Assembly: GCF_026261605.1 (NCBI RefSeq) | Contig: NZ_CP102486.1 | Span: 4,216,001-4,280,000, forward strand | Length of the DNA: 64,000 nucleotides | Direction: 5' to 3' | Source: Dechloromonas sp. A34 | GTDB taxonomy: Bacteria; Pseudomonadota; Gammaproteobacteria; Burkholderiales; Rhodocyclaceae | Shown: positions 16,382 through 24,578 of the stretch, one piece after another | Layout of the letters: every line of letters begins with the position of its first letter | How positions within the stretch are numbered: the stretch's first letter is position 1 | Made by a program: the position numbers and the translations under genes | Notes under the pieces: model-generated | The model's database searches: none | Told to the model about the DNA's origin: nothing | The model's input: the letters and a program-made list of their open reading frames with translations, nothing else

Positions 16382-18175
16382 ATGAGCAATCTGACAGATC
16401 CGCTTTATTACACCACCATCACCACGCCCGAAGGCGACCAGCACGCGACCGTTCCTTTGACGCCAACCAGTGACAAGCGGGACAAGAACATCCTCGGCAA
16501 GCCGTACATCATTCCCGTGCTTTTCATCCCCGGCATCATGGGCACCAACCTCAAAAAGGAAGGCAGCGATGCCATTGCCTGGCGGCCGCCCGACATGGAC
16601 GCCCGTGGCGCAGTAAATGCCATCGGCCAGCTGTTCGAGTACCTTTTCAAGAGCACGGAACAACGGGTCAAGGAACTCAAAACCGCCGATGCCGAGGTCG
16701 ACCCCCGCGGTTCAATCAGCGTCGGTGACAGCGGCCTCGACGAAAAGCTGCTGCGGGCGCGGCGCTGGGGAACGGTGCTGCGAACCAGTTACCATCCAGT
16801 CATGGCCAAACTCCAGTTCAGCCTGAACCAACTGTCCAAATTCAACCCGGCAACCTGCGAACCCGAACTGCAAACCTGGGCAGCCGAAGATGGCCAGGAA
16901 GCGCCGACCGAATGGGGTGCGGCGCAGGGGGAAGCGCTGACCCGCGAAGAAATCCTGCACGCTGCCAATTACCAGTTCGACGTCTGGGGCGGCGGCTACA
17001 ACTGGCTGCAAAGCAATCGCGATTCCGGCGAGGCGATCCGGGACTATATCGAGAAGGTCATCCTGCCTTATTACAACGAAGGCAAGGAAGTCAAAGTCGA
17101 AACGACGAATAACCAGCCGTGCCGCATCCAGCGCTTCAAGCCGGCGCGCCCACTTGCTGAACAGGTCATCGTCGTGACGCACTCCATGGGTGGCCTGGTC
17201 AGCCGCTCGCTGACCGAAATTCACCAGTGCGACAAGGTGCTGGGCGTTTCGCACGGGGTGCAGCCAGCCACCGGGGCACCGGACACCTACAAGCGGATGC
17301 GGGCCGGCGCGGAGGGCATCGAACAGCTATTTCTCGGGCGCAACGCCGCCGACCTGACGGCCATCCTGACCCAGGCCCAGGGCGGCATGGAACTCCTGCC
17401 CACCGCCGACTACAACGACGGCAAACCCTGGCTACGCGTGCGCGACAAGGCCGTGCCCGAAGATCAGGATACGGGCGTCGGCCTGACGCTCCCGATTAAC
17501 GGCGATCCTTATACCGACATCTACAAGTCTCCTGAATGGTATGGCATGGTGCCCAAGGAGAATGAGGGGTTGATGAATCCGGCTGGAGGACAAGTTCTAG
17601 CGACGGAAAACGTTGACTCCTTGCCAGAGCAAGACAATCCGCGAAAAGCCCTCAGAAAACTTATCGATCGCGTACAAGAGTTTCACGAAGCCATCCAGGG
17701 CAAATACAAGGCACCCACTTACGTCCACTACGGCGATCAAGGCCTGCGGGGCGAGAAAAGCAAGCGAGGCGGCATCCTGAACACTGGCCTGATGGCCGAC
17801 AAAAATCACTATTCCTACGGCCAGGTGGTCTGGGAAGGGCGCGGCGGCTCGCTGACCCCACAAGACGTTGTCACCCTAGCGGAGGACGACCAGAACGGCG
17901 AAATCAGGCTTTCCAACGGCACCCGGCTCAGCATTGCCGGCCCCGATGCGCCGGGCGACGGCACAGTGCCCTGGCAATCGGGTGTCGCGCCGGGCAACAA
18001 ACCGGGTGTCGAACTGATCTTCGGTCACGGGCAAAGCCACTCAGGCCGGCACAACGCCGAGTTCGGCTACGACCACCAGGGGAACTACCACGACCCAAGG
18101 GCGCTGTACGCCACCCTCTACGCCATTATAAAAATCGCCCAGAACGCCACCTGGCACAAGAAGGAGTCTGCATGA
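16382..18175 (+). CDS. Putative T6SS lipase effector (Tle4-like alpha/beta hydrolase)
   Basis: A 597-residue alpha/beta hydrolase. The N-terminal PVLFIPGIMGTNL is the oxyanion-hole strand typical of esterase/lipase family proteins. The nucleophile elbow is VTHSMGGLV (Ser268), i.e. TxSxG rather than GxSxG. A candidate acid Asp lies in PGDGTVPWQSG and candidate His residues in GHGQSHSGRHN, both near the C-terminus. There is no signal peptide, which fits export by the T6SS. The gene lies 24 bases after vgrG and overlaps the next gene by four bases, the classical vgrG-effector-immunity order. Phospholipase activity on target-cell membranes is inferred; assignment to Tle4 rather than another Tle family is tentative. 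Confidence 0.8.
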   Translation: MSNLTDPLYYTTITTPEGDQHATVPLTPTSDKRDKNILGKPYIIPVLFIPGIMGTNLKKEGSDAIAWRPPDMDARGAVNAIGQLFEYLFKSTEQRVKELKTADAEVDPRGSISVGDSGLDEKLLRARRWGTVLRTSYHPVMAKLQFSLNQLSKFNPATCEPELQTWAAEDGQEAPTEWGAAQGEALTREEILHAANYQFDVWGGGYNWLQSNRDSGEAIRDYIEKVILPYYNEGKEVKVETTNNQPCRIQRFKPARPLAEQVIVVTHSMGGLVSRSLTEIHQCDKVLGVSHGVQPATGAPDTYKRMRAGAEGIEQLFLGRNAADLTAILTQAQGGMELLPTADYNDGKPWLRVRDKAVPEDQDTGVGLTLPINGDPYTDIYKSPEWYGMVPKENEGLMNPAGGQVLATENVDSLPEQDNPRKALRKLIDRVQEFHEAIQGKYKAPTYVHYGDQGLRGEKSKRGGILNTGLMADKNHYSYGQVVWEGRGGSLTPQDVVTLAEDDQNGEIRLSNGTRLSIAGPDAPGDGTVPWQSGVAPGNKPGVELIFGHGQSHSGRHNAEFGYDHQGNYHDPRALYATLYAIIKIAQNATWHKKESA

Positions 18176-19077
18176 AACCCGACTGGATCACGCGCGCCAT
18201 CGGCCGCCACTTGGTCAATCTCCCGGCCAGCGCGAAGCTGAGCGAGACCTACACATTAAACAAAGTGAAGATTGAGCCACTGCTGATAAGGAACCACCAG
18301 CACTTCGAGTACATCGTGGATATGCGGGAGGCAGAACTCAAAAATACGCTGCACAGGAAGCGCAAGGAGGCTATGTTCATCGAGCTAATCAAGCATCCCA
18401 ACGGCTCGGTGACTTTGGTATCGTGGTCTGATCCAGCATCTGAAGAACTGTATATTTTTGACACGTATTTTCAGATTGGCACTAAAGCAATCAAGTATTC
18501 TGGTGATGTTGATCCAGATATCAAACAAAAAATCCTGGATCATCATGGAAGGCTCAGCCAAGAGTGGCGCGAACTCAAACCGGGTGAAATCCCGGAAGGC
18601 ACCGGATTTGTCGCTGGCGACGTGATGCTCGTAGACAAGCGCTTCAACCTTGAAGACTGGTCCTTGAGTGCCCGCTTTGCCGGCAAGCCGGACGTCAATT
18701 TCATCATGTACGGCTTTGCCCGGCGCACAGTGAAGCCCGGCTTGCGGGAGCGGGCCGGCGGGGCCACAGGGTTTCTCGCCGGCGTGCTGACCGGCAAATC
18801 GACCCTGCGCAGCCGTGCCCATCCGGTCGGGCCGATCGAAGGCGACGAAATCCTCATGGCCGCTACCCAGAACGGCCGGCGCAGCTACGGTTTCAAATGG
18901 GAGGCTCCCGGCAAGGCCAGTTCTCTGGCCGAGCCTTACCTGATCGCGGACCTGACCGACGGCATCCAGGACCCCGAGGCCGCCGGCCCGACTTCCTTCA
19001 AGGATGACGACGAGGCACTCGCCCTGTGGGACGAGATCATCGACTCCATCCGCCTGCGCCCGGGAGCCGCCGGATGA
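18172..19077 (+). CDS. Tli4-like immunity protein to the lipase
   Basis: A 301-residue protein overlapping the lipase gene by four bases (ATGA). The N-terminal block (GRHLVNLPASAKLSETYTLNKV) and C-terminal block (PIEGDEILMAATQNGRRSYGFKWEAPG, then DEALALWDEIIDSIRLRPG) resemble the two domains of Tle4-cognate immunity proteins. No signal peptide is visible, unlike the periplasmic Tli4 of Pseudomonas, so it may act in the cytoplasm or the start may be missed. Bases about 18240-18560 are clearly more AT-rich than the rest, a sign of recombination or recent acquisition of the specificity half. Function is inferred from position and family resemblance. Confidence 0.7.
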   Translation: MKPDWITRAIGRHLVNLPASAKLSETYTLNKVKIEPLLIRNHQHFEYIVDMREAELKNTLHRKRKEAMFIELIKHPNGSVTLVSWSDPASEELYIFDTYFQIGTKAIKYSGDVDPDIKQKILDHHGRLSQEWRELKPGEIPEGTGFVAGDVMLVDKRFNLEDWSLSARFAGKPDVNFIMYGFARRTVKPGLRERAGGATGFLAGVLTGKSTLRSRAHPVGPIEGDEILMAATQNGRRSYGFKWEAPGKASSLAEPYLIADLTDGIQDPEAAGPTSFKDDDEALALWDEIIDSIRLRPGAAG

Positions 19078-19261
19078 GCATCCAGCCCAAGCGCCGCGCC
19101 TTGCTGGCCGGCACCCTGCTCAGCCCCGCCGCCTGGGCCGGCAACCGCTTCGCCCGACCCCCACGGAACGCCCCGTCGACCTGATCCGCTTCCTGATGAA
19201 CGAAGTCCTGACCTCACCCGAACAACGAGAGGCCGAGATGAGGTTGCGGCAAGGTAGCTGA
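19074..19261 (+). pseudogene. Small exported protein downstream of the immunity gene, frameshifted
   Basis: ATG 19074 overlaps the immunity gene stop. It starts MSIQPKRRALLAGTLLSPAA, a twin-arginine-like or Sec-like signal, but the frame ends early at a TGA in GTCGACCTGA. Adding one C to the C5 run at 19158-19162 continues it as PPTERPVDLIRFLMNEVLTS and on to AEMRLRQGS, giving 62 residues and a stop at 19261. I do not recognise the family. It may be an accessory of the effector-immunity pair or the remnant of a second immunity gene. Confidence 0.5.
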
Positions 19262-19324
19262 ACTACCAGAACGGCGAAATCTGCGGCCCGACGCGTTCTA
19301 AATCTGCAGGTGAGTTGAACCACC
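19253..19324 (+). repeat. Two imperfect copies of a small dyad at the end of the T6SS island
   Basis: GGTAGCTGAACTACC (19253-19267) and GGTGAGTTGAACCACC (19309-19324) share GGT...TGAACYACC. They are separated by about 40 bases that contain two copies of AAATCTGC. The layout is suggestive of a boundary or regulatory repeat, but it is short and could be chance. Confidence 0.25.
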
Positions 19325-19360
19325 ACCGCATCCCCACAAACCAGCTTAGGGTAAGTACCA

Positions 19361-21748
19361 ATGGCCGGCTGGCGGCTGAGGGCGAAGAATCGGGCCATGT
19401 TCATCCGTCCGCCTCCCTCGCAGCCGAAACAGACTTGGCTGTGGCTCGCCCCTTATGCTGCCATCGGGGTTTTTGCCATGGCAATGCTGATCGTCACCGC
19501 CCTGCTCCAGTGGCGCGAGCAGGATACGGCGCGTTCGGCGCTGGAAGGGGACATGCACTGGGCGGAGCGGACCATCGAGAATCGCCTGCACGCCCATCAG
19601 GATTTCCTAGCGGGACTCGGCCGCGAGCAGGAGTTCCGCCAGCTCACCTACGAGGCCTTTCAGGTCAAGTCCAGCCGCTACATCGAGGATCATCCTGAAC
19701 TCGATGCCATCATCTGGGTCAGTATCGACGGCAAGGTCGAATGGGTCGCCCCCAACGAAGCCACCGCCACTTTCGTCGGCGATCAACTCGCCGGCCAGCG
19801 GATGGAAGCGCTGCAGGATGCCTTGCGTACCCGGCGCACCCTGTTCTCGAAGGATTACAAGGGCAGTCGCCTGGGTTCGGCGAACGACCTGATCCTGCCG
19901 GTGCAGCAGGGTAGTGCTGATATCGGTGCCTTTATTGCCATCCAGTCGCTCGAGCCACTGCTGCGCGCCACGCTGCCAACCGCCTTCTCCGCTCGCTACG
20001 CCTTGACGATTGTCGATGCCGACAATCGCGAAGTATTCAGCAACACCTCGATCAAGCCGACCGACCGGCAGATTTCGGGCGCGATCAGCCTCGACCTGCC
20101 GAACAACCGCCTCGGCCTGAATATCGTCGCCTATCGCGGCGGCGGTGCCTGGCTGCCCTTCCTGCCGGCGACGCTGATCATCCTGCTCACCCTGATCGCC
20201 AGCATCACCCTGGTCCAGTTGCGCCGGCACGCCCAGCACCGCGCCGATACCGAGGAGCAGTTGCGCGCCGCCTACGCCTTCCGCCAGGCCATGTCGCAAT
20301 CGATGATCACCGGCCTGCGTGCCATCGATCTCGAGGGCCGCATTACCTTCGTCAACGCGGCGTTCTGCCGGATGACCGGCTTCGACGAAGGCGAACTGGT
20401 CGGCATTGCCCCCCCCTACCCTTACTGGCCACCCGAGGAGTTCGACAAACTCCAGGACAACATCGATCAGGCCTTGGCCGGGCAGGCGCCGGCTGGCGGG
20501 TTCGAGATGCGCATCATGCGCAAGAGTGGCGAACGTTTTGACGTCCGCCTTTATTTCTCGCCGCTGATCGGCACCGACGGCGCCCAGATCGGCTGGATGG
20601 CCTCGATGAACGACATCACCGAGCCGAAACGGGTACGCGTCGAACTGGAGCGCGCTCACGAGCGCTTTGTCACCGTCATTGACGGCCTCGACTCGGCGGT
20701 GCATGTCGCGGAAGTGAAAACCGGCGAAATCCTGTTCGCCAATCGTGCCTTCCAGAACATCTTCGGCTTCGACGCCGTCGGCCACAATTCGGCCCAGGTT
20801 ACCGCCCACTGCCGGCCGACAGCGGAGATGCTGGCGCGTGACCCGAGCACGCTGACTCAGGAGGAGCTCCCCTGCGAACTCTACGACGGCGAACTCCAGC
20901 ACACCCTCTCCGGTCACTGGTACCACCTGCACGAGCGCGCTATCCGCTGGGTCGACGGGCGCATCGTGCGCGTCCAGATCGGGGCCGACATCACCGACCG
21001 CAAACACATCGACGAAGTCAATCTGCAACAGCAGAAACGTCTCGAACAGACCTCGCGCCTGATCACCATGGGCGAAATGGCCAGTTCGCTGGCCCACGAA
21101 CTCAACCAGCCGCTGTCGGCGATCGCCAACTACTGTGCCGGCTGCGTCAAACGCATGCAGGCCGGCAACTACCGCTTCGACGATCTGCTCGCCGCCATGC
21201 AGAAGGCCTCAGACCAGGCCGAGCGGGCGGGCAAGATCATTCGCCGGATGCGCGACATGGTGAAAAAGAGCGACCCGATCCGGATCGCCATTTCCCTGCA
21301 AGAACTGGTCGACGAAGCACGCGCCTTTGCCGACATCGAAGCCCAGCGCACCGGCACCCAGATCATCGTCGACCTCCCGGAAAAGCTGCCGAGAATCGTC
21401 GTCGACCGCATCATGATCGAACAGGTACTGCTCAACCTGATCAAGAATGGCATCGAAGCCATGAACGATGTACCCTTCGAACGCCGCCGGCTCAGTATCC
21501 ACGCCGAACGGGTCGATGAGCGCATGCTCGAAATCACGGTCACCGATCAGGGCCATGGACTGGCCGAGGAAGATATCGAGAAGATTTTCGCCCCCTTCTA
21601 CACGACCAAACCGGAGGGCATGGGTATCGGTCTGGCCATCTGCCGGTCGATCATCGAGTTTCATCAGGGCCGGCTGTGGGTCGAACCGCGCCGTGAAGGC
21701 GGCACCGTGTTCCGTTTCACCGTTCCGATAGAGGAAGAAGATGAGTGA
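19361..21748 (+). CDS. Sensor histidine kinase, DctS/FixL-like
   Basis: A 795-residue kinase. TM1 is at about 25-50; a periplasmic sensor domain follows (about 60-260; DAIIWVSIDGKVEWVAPNE is CHASE/Cache-like) and TM2 is at about 265-285. Next are two PAS domains (about 310-425 with FVNAAFCRMTGFDEGELVG, and about 435-560) and HisKA with His579 in SSLAHELNQPLSAIANY. The HATPase domain has NLIKNGIEAM, DQGHGL and MGIGLAICRSI. The SLAHELNQPL type of H box marks the DctS/FixL group that pairs with FixJ-like regulators. A Met at 19397 is an alternative start. The regulator at 21741 overlaps by eight bases. In related bacteria such pairs control C4-dicarboxylate or aromatic uptake; the target here is not visible. 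Confidence 0.88.
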   Translation: MAGWRLRAKNRAMFIRPPPSQPKQTWLWLAPYAAIGVFAMAMLIVTALLQWREQDTARSALEGDMHWAERTIENRLHAHQDFLAGLGREQEFRQLTYEAFQVKSSRYIEDHPELDAIIWVSIDGKVEWVAPNEATATFVGDQLAGQRMEALQDALRTRRTLFSKDYKGSRLGSANDLILPVQQGSADIGAFIAIQSLEPLLRATLPTAFSARYALTIVDADNREVFSNTSIKPTDRQISGAISLDLPNNRLGLNIVAYRGGGAWLPFLPATLIILLTLIASITLVQLRRHAQHRADTEEQLRAAYAFRQAMSQSMITGLRAIDLEGRITFVNAAFCRMTGFDEGELVGIAPPYPYWPPEEFDKLQDNIDQALAGQAPAGGFEMRIMRKSGERFDVRLYFSPLIGTDGAQIGWMASMNDITEPKRVRVELERAHERFVTVIDGLDSAVHVAEVKTGEILFANRAFQNIFGFDAVGHNSAQVTAHCRPTAEMLARDPSTLTQEELPCELYDGELQHTLSGHWYHLHERAIRWVDGRIVRVQIGADITDRKHIDEVNLQQQKRLEQTSRLITMGEMASSLAHELNQPLSAIANYCAGCVKRMQAGNYRFDDLLAAMQKASDQAERAGKIIRRMRDMVKKSDPIRIAISLQELVDEARAFADIEAQRTGTQIIVDLPEKLPRIVVDRIMIEQVLLNLIKNGIEAMNDVPFERRRLSIHAERVDERMLEITVTDQGHGLAEEDIEKIFAPFYTTKPEGMGIGLAICRSIIEFHQGRLWVEPRREGGTVFRFTVPIEEEDE

Positions 21749-22349
21749 GCTGAGGCAAACCATTTTTGTCGTCGACGACGACGAGGCCATGCGCGACTCG
21801 ATGACCTGGCTGCTCGAGGGCGAGGGCTACCAGGTCGCCTGTTTCGCTTCCGCCGCCGAGTTTCTGGGCGCCCGCAGCGACGAGATGCGGGGCTGCCTGG
21901 TCCTCGATGTCCGGATGCCCGAAATGAGCGGCCTCGAACTGCACGAAAAACTCGACGCCCTCGGCTCGCGATTGCCGATCATCTTCATCACCGGCCACGG
22001 CGACGTACCCATGGCCGTCGCCGCCCTGCAGCGCGGCGCCTGCGATTTCATCGAAAAACCCTTCCACAACGCCGACCTGCTCTCCCGCATCGAGCGCGCC
22101 CTCGAACTGGACACCGAGATTGCCGCCCGCCGCCAGCGCGACGACGCCATATCCCACCGTCTGGAACAACTCACCCAACGTGAGCGCGAGGTGATGAAAC
22201 TGGTCGTCGCCGGCAAGCTGAACAAACAGATCGCCGACGAACTCGAGATCAGCATGAAAACGGTCGAAGCCCATCGCGCCCGCGTCATGGAAAAGATGGG
22301 TGTGCGCACGCTGGCCGAACTGGTCAAGGCAGTCATGACCGTGAATTAG
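21741..22349 (+). CDS. FixJ/DctR-family response regulator with LuxR-type HTH
   Basis: A 202-residue regulator with a receiver domain (Asp pocket VVDDDEAMRD, phospho-acceptor Asp56 in VLDVRMPEMSG, ITGHGDVPMAV, and Lys in FIEKPF). A linker and a LuxR-type helix-turn-helix follow (LTQREREVMKLVVAGKLNKQIADELEISMKTVEAHRARVMEKM). It is the cognate partner of the kinase that ends inside its start (8-base overlap). The DctR/FixJ layout and the preserved GHGD segment are typical of this subgroup, which activates sigma-70 promoters of transport operons. Confidence 0.93.
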   Translation: MSELRQTIFVVDDDEAMRDSMTWLLEGEGYQVACFASAAEFLGARSDEMRGCLVLDVRMPEMSGLELHEKLDALGSRLPIIFITGHGDVPMAVAALQRGACDFIEKPFHNADLLSRIERALELDTEIAARRQRDDAISHRLEQLTQREREVMKLVVAGKLNKQIADELEISMKTVEAHRARVMEKMGVRTLAELVKAVMTVN

Positions 22350-22424
22350 CCACCCGGACAATCTTGATGTAGTGTTTTCGGGCGTCCGGAAAACCAACGC
22401 TAACCCAGGCGAACGCCTCTCACC

Positions 22425-24578
22425 ATGCTCCCCGCCCTGACCATCGCCTTTATCTACGCCGCCTTTGCCGCGCTATGGATACTGTTGTCGGACAAGGCAG
22501 TAGCTTGGCTATTCACCGACCCGACATCGATTCTGATGGCCAGCACCCTCAAAGGCTGGGTGTTCGTCGCGGTAACCGCCTTCCTGCTCTATGCGCTAAT
22601 GCGCCGTCGCGCGCCGTCCGCGACGCTGCCACCGATCCGCCTGTCGCGGACGCCGCTGGTCGTGCTGGCGATAGTCATCGTGGCGCTCACCGCAGTCGGC
22701 GTCACCACCACCGTGACGCAGCAACAGGAAAAGGAAGTCGCGCGACTGCAGGCGATTGCCGACCTCAAAGCCCAACAGGTTACGAACTGGCTGAAGGAAC
22801 GCCAGGGTGATGCCGAGTTCGTCCAGACCAGCGCCTTCTTCGCCGGACAGTACCAACGCTGGCGCACGACGGGTGACGCCTCCATCGCCAAGCAGCTGCA
22901 CGACCGCCTCGAGCAGTTCCGCAAGAGTCGCGGTTTCGCCGCGGTCATCATGCTCGATCACAACGGGCAACGGCTCTGGGCGTCGACTGACATAGCGGCC
23001 GAACCGAGCGCCGATCTGCGCCAGACGGCACAACGGGCAGCTCGGGATGGCCAGATTCACCGGATGAATCCCGAAATCGACGCCGCCGGCAAGGTTCACC
23101 TCGATCTGGTGGTTCCCCTGACCGGCATCGCCGAATCGCCGCCCCTGATCATTCTTCGCGCCAACCTGGCCGACTGGCTGTTCCTGTCGCTGGAAACCTG
23201 GCCGGTCCCCAGTCGTTCAGCCGAATCCGTCCTATTCCGGCGAGACGGCGAGCAGATCGTCTTCCTCAACGAACTGCGCCATCACAGGGACAGTGCAGAA
23301 AAACTGCGTTTCCCGATCGTCGGTACGGAATTGCTGGCAACCAAAGTGTTGCGCGGCGACGCAGCAGTCGGCGAAGCCATCACCGGGCGCGACTATCGCG
23401 ATGTTCCGGTCATCGGCATCATTCGCGCCATTGCCGGTACGGACTGGTTCATGATCGCCAAGATGGACCGCGCCGAGCTTTACCGCGAGGGGCTCAAGGA
23501 TGCGGCCTGGGTGGTGCTCGCCGGTCTTCTCTGCCTGTTCGCCGCCGGGGTCGGCAGCGTCGTCCTGCGCCAGCGCCAGCAATTGCTGATGGCCGATGGC
23601 ATCCGCAAATCCCAGGAGGAGCGCATCCGCGCCTTGAACCTGCTGGGGGCCATTGCCGATGCCTCCGACGACGCCATTTTTGCCAAGGACCAGGCCGGCC
23701 GTTACCTGCTTTTCAACCGGGCCGCCGAGCAAATTACCGGCAAACAGGCCGGCGACGTTCTCGGGGAGGACGACACCCTCCTTTTTCCAGCCGAGCAGGC
23801 CGCGCTGCTGATGGCCAACGACCGGCAGGTCATGCAGGACAAGCGGCCGGTGACCTTCCAGGAAAAGGTCCGGACCGCCACGGGCGAGGCCGTATTCCTC
23901 GCCACCAAAGGCCCTTTGCGCGACGCCAACGACAACATCATCGGCATGTTCGGTATATCTCGCGACATCACGGCCCGCCAAGCCGCCGAGGATGCCCTGC
24001 GCGAAAGCGAAAAGCGCTTTCAGGATATTGTCACCGCATCAGCCGACTGGATCTGGGAAGTCGACCGCGCATGGCGCTACACCTATGTTTCCGACAGCGT
24101 CACGAACCTGCTGGGCTACGCCGCCGAGGAAATCCTCGGCAAAACACCGTTCGACCTCATGCCTCCCGAAGAAGCCGAGCGGGTCAGGGCCCTCCTCGAA
24201 AGTACCATTGCCCGGCAACTGCCCATCCGCAATCTCGAAAACATCAGTCTTTGCAAGGACGGTAGCCTGTGCCACGTCCTGACCAGCGGCATCCCGATTC
24301 TTGATTCCCATGGCATACTCCTCGGCTACCGGGGCCTCGACCATGACATCACCGACAAGAAATACACCGAACTTTTCCTGCGCCAGCAGGCGGAAGGTCT
24401 CAGTCAGCGCAATAGCGAGCTGGAACGCTTCAACCAGGCCATGGTCGGTCGAGAGATCGAGATGATAGAACTCAAGAAGAAGATCAACGAGTTGTCGCGC
24501 CAGCTCGGCCAGGAGCCCCCTCACCGGCTGAGCTACCTCGACTCCACAGCCGATCCTTACGTGGCGGACAAGGGATGA
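22425..24578 (+). CDS. Membrane PAS sensor protein without a transmitter domain
   Basis: A 717-residue protein. N-terminal helices (IAFIYAAFAALWILLSD, GWVFVAVTAFLLYALM, VVLAIVIVALTAVGVTT) are followed by an extracytoplasmic sensor of about 260 residues, and a further TM at about 355-375 (DAAWVVLAGLLCLFAAGVG). Two PAS domains come next (about 405-525 and 535-655; the first with FAKDQAGRYLLFNRAAEQITG, the second with WIWEVDRAWRYTYVSDSV), and then a coiled coil (NSELERFNQAMVGREIEMIELKKKI). It contains no HisKA, HATPase, GGDEF or other output domain. Its stop overlaps the start of the giant hybrid kinase, so it probably feeds signal to that kinase through the coiled coil. Confidence 0.87.
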   Translation: MLPALTIAFIYAAFAALWILLSDKAVAWLFTDPTSILMASTLKGWVFVAVTAFLLYALMRRRAPSATLPPIRLSRTPLVVLAIVIVALTAVGVTTTVTQQQEKEVARLQAIADLKAQQVTNWLKERQGDAEFVQTSAFFAGQYQRWRTTGDASIAKQLHDRLEQFRKSRGFAAVIMLDHNGQRLWASTDIAAEPSADLRQTAQRAARDGQIHRMNPEIDAAGKVHLDLVVPLTGIAESPPLIILRANLADWLFLSLETWPVPSRSAESVLFRRDGEQIVFLNELRHHRDSAEKLRFPIVGTELLATKVLRGDAAVGEAITGRDYRDVPVIGIIRAIAGTDWFMIAKMDRAELYREGLKDAAWVVLAGLLCLFAAGVGSVVLRQRQQLLMADGIRKSQEERIRALNLLGAIADASDDAIFAKDQAGRYLLFNRAAEQITGKQAGDVLGEDDTLLFPAEQAALLMANDRQVMQDKRPVTFQEKVRTATGEAVFLATKGPLRDANDNIIGMFGISRDITARQAAEDALRESEKRFQDIVTASADWIWEVDRAWRYTYVSDSVTNLLGYAAEEILGKTPFDLMPPEEAERVRALLESTIARQLPIRNLENISLCKDGSLCHVLTSGIPILDSHGILLGYRGLDHDITDKKYTELFLRQQAEGLSQRNSELERFNQAMVGREIEMIELKKKINELSRQLGQEPPHRLSYLDSTADPYVADKG

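Noticed and set aside
19253..19324. Integron attC site or phage attachment site at the repeat pair
   Set aside because: GTTGAAC matches the GTTRRRY core, but no partner RYYYAAC site with correct spacing and no integrase is present.
22361..22395. Terminator hairpin after the DctR-like gene (GTTTTC...GAAAAC)
   Set aside because: Arms are interrupted and no T tract follows, so support is too weak.
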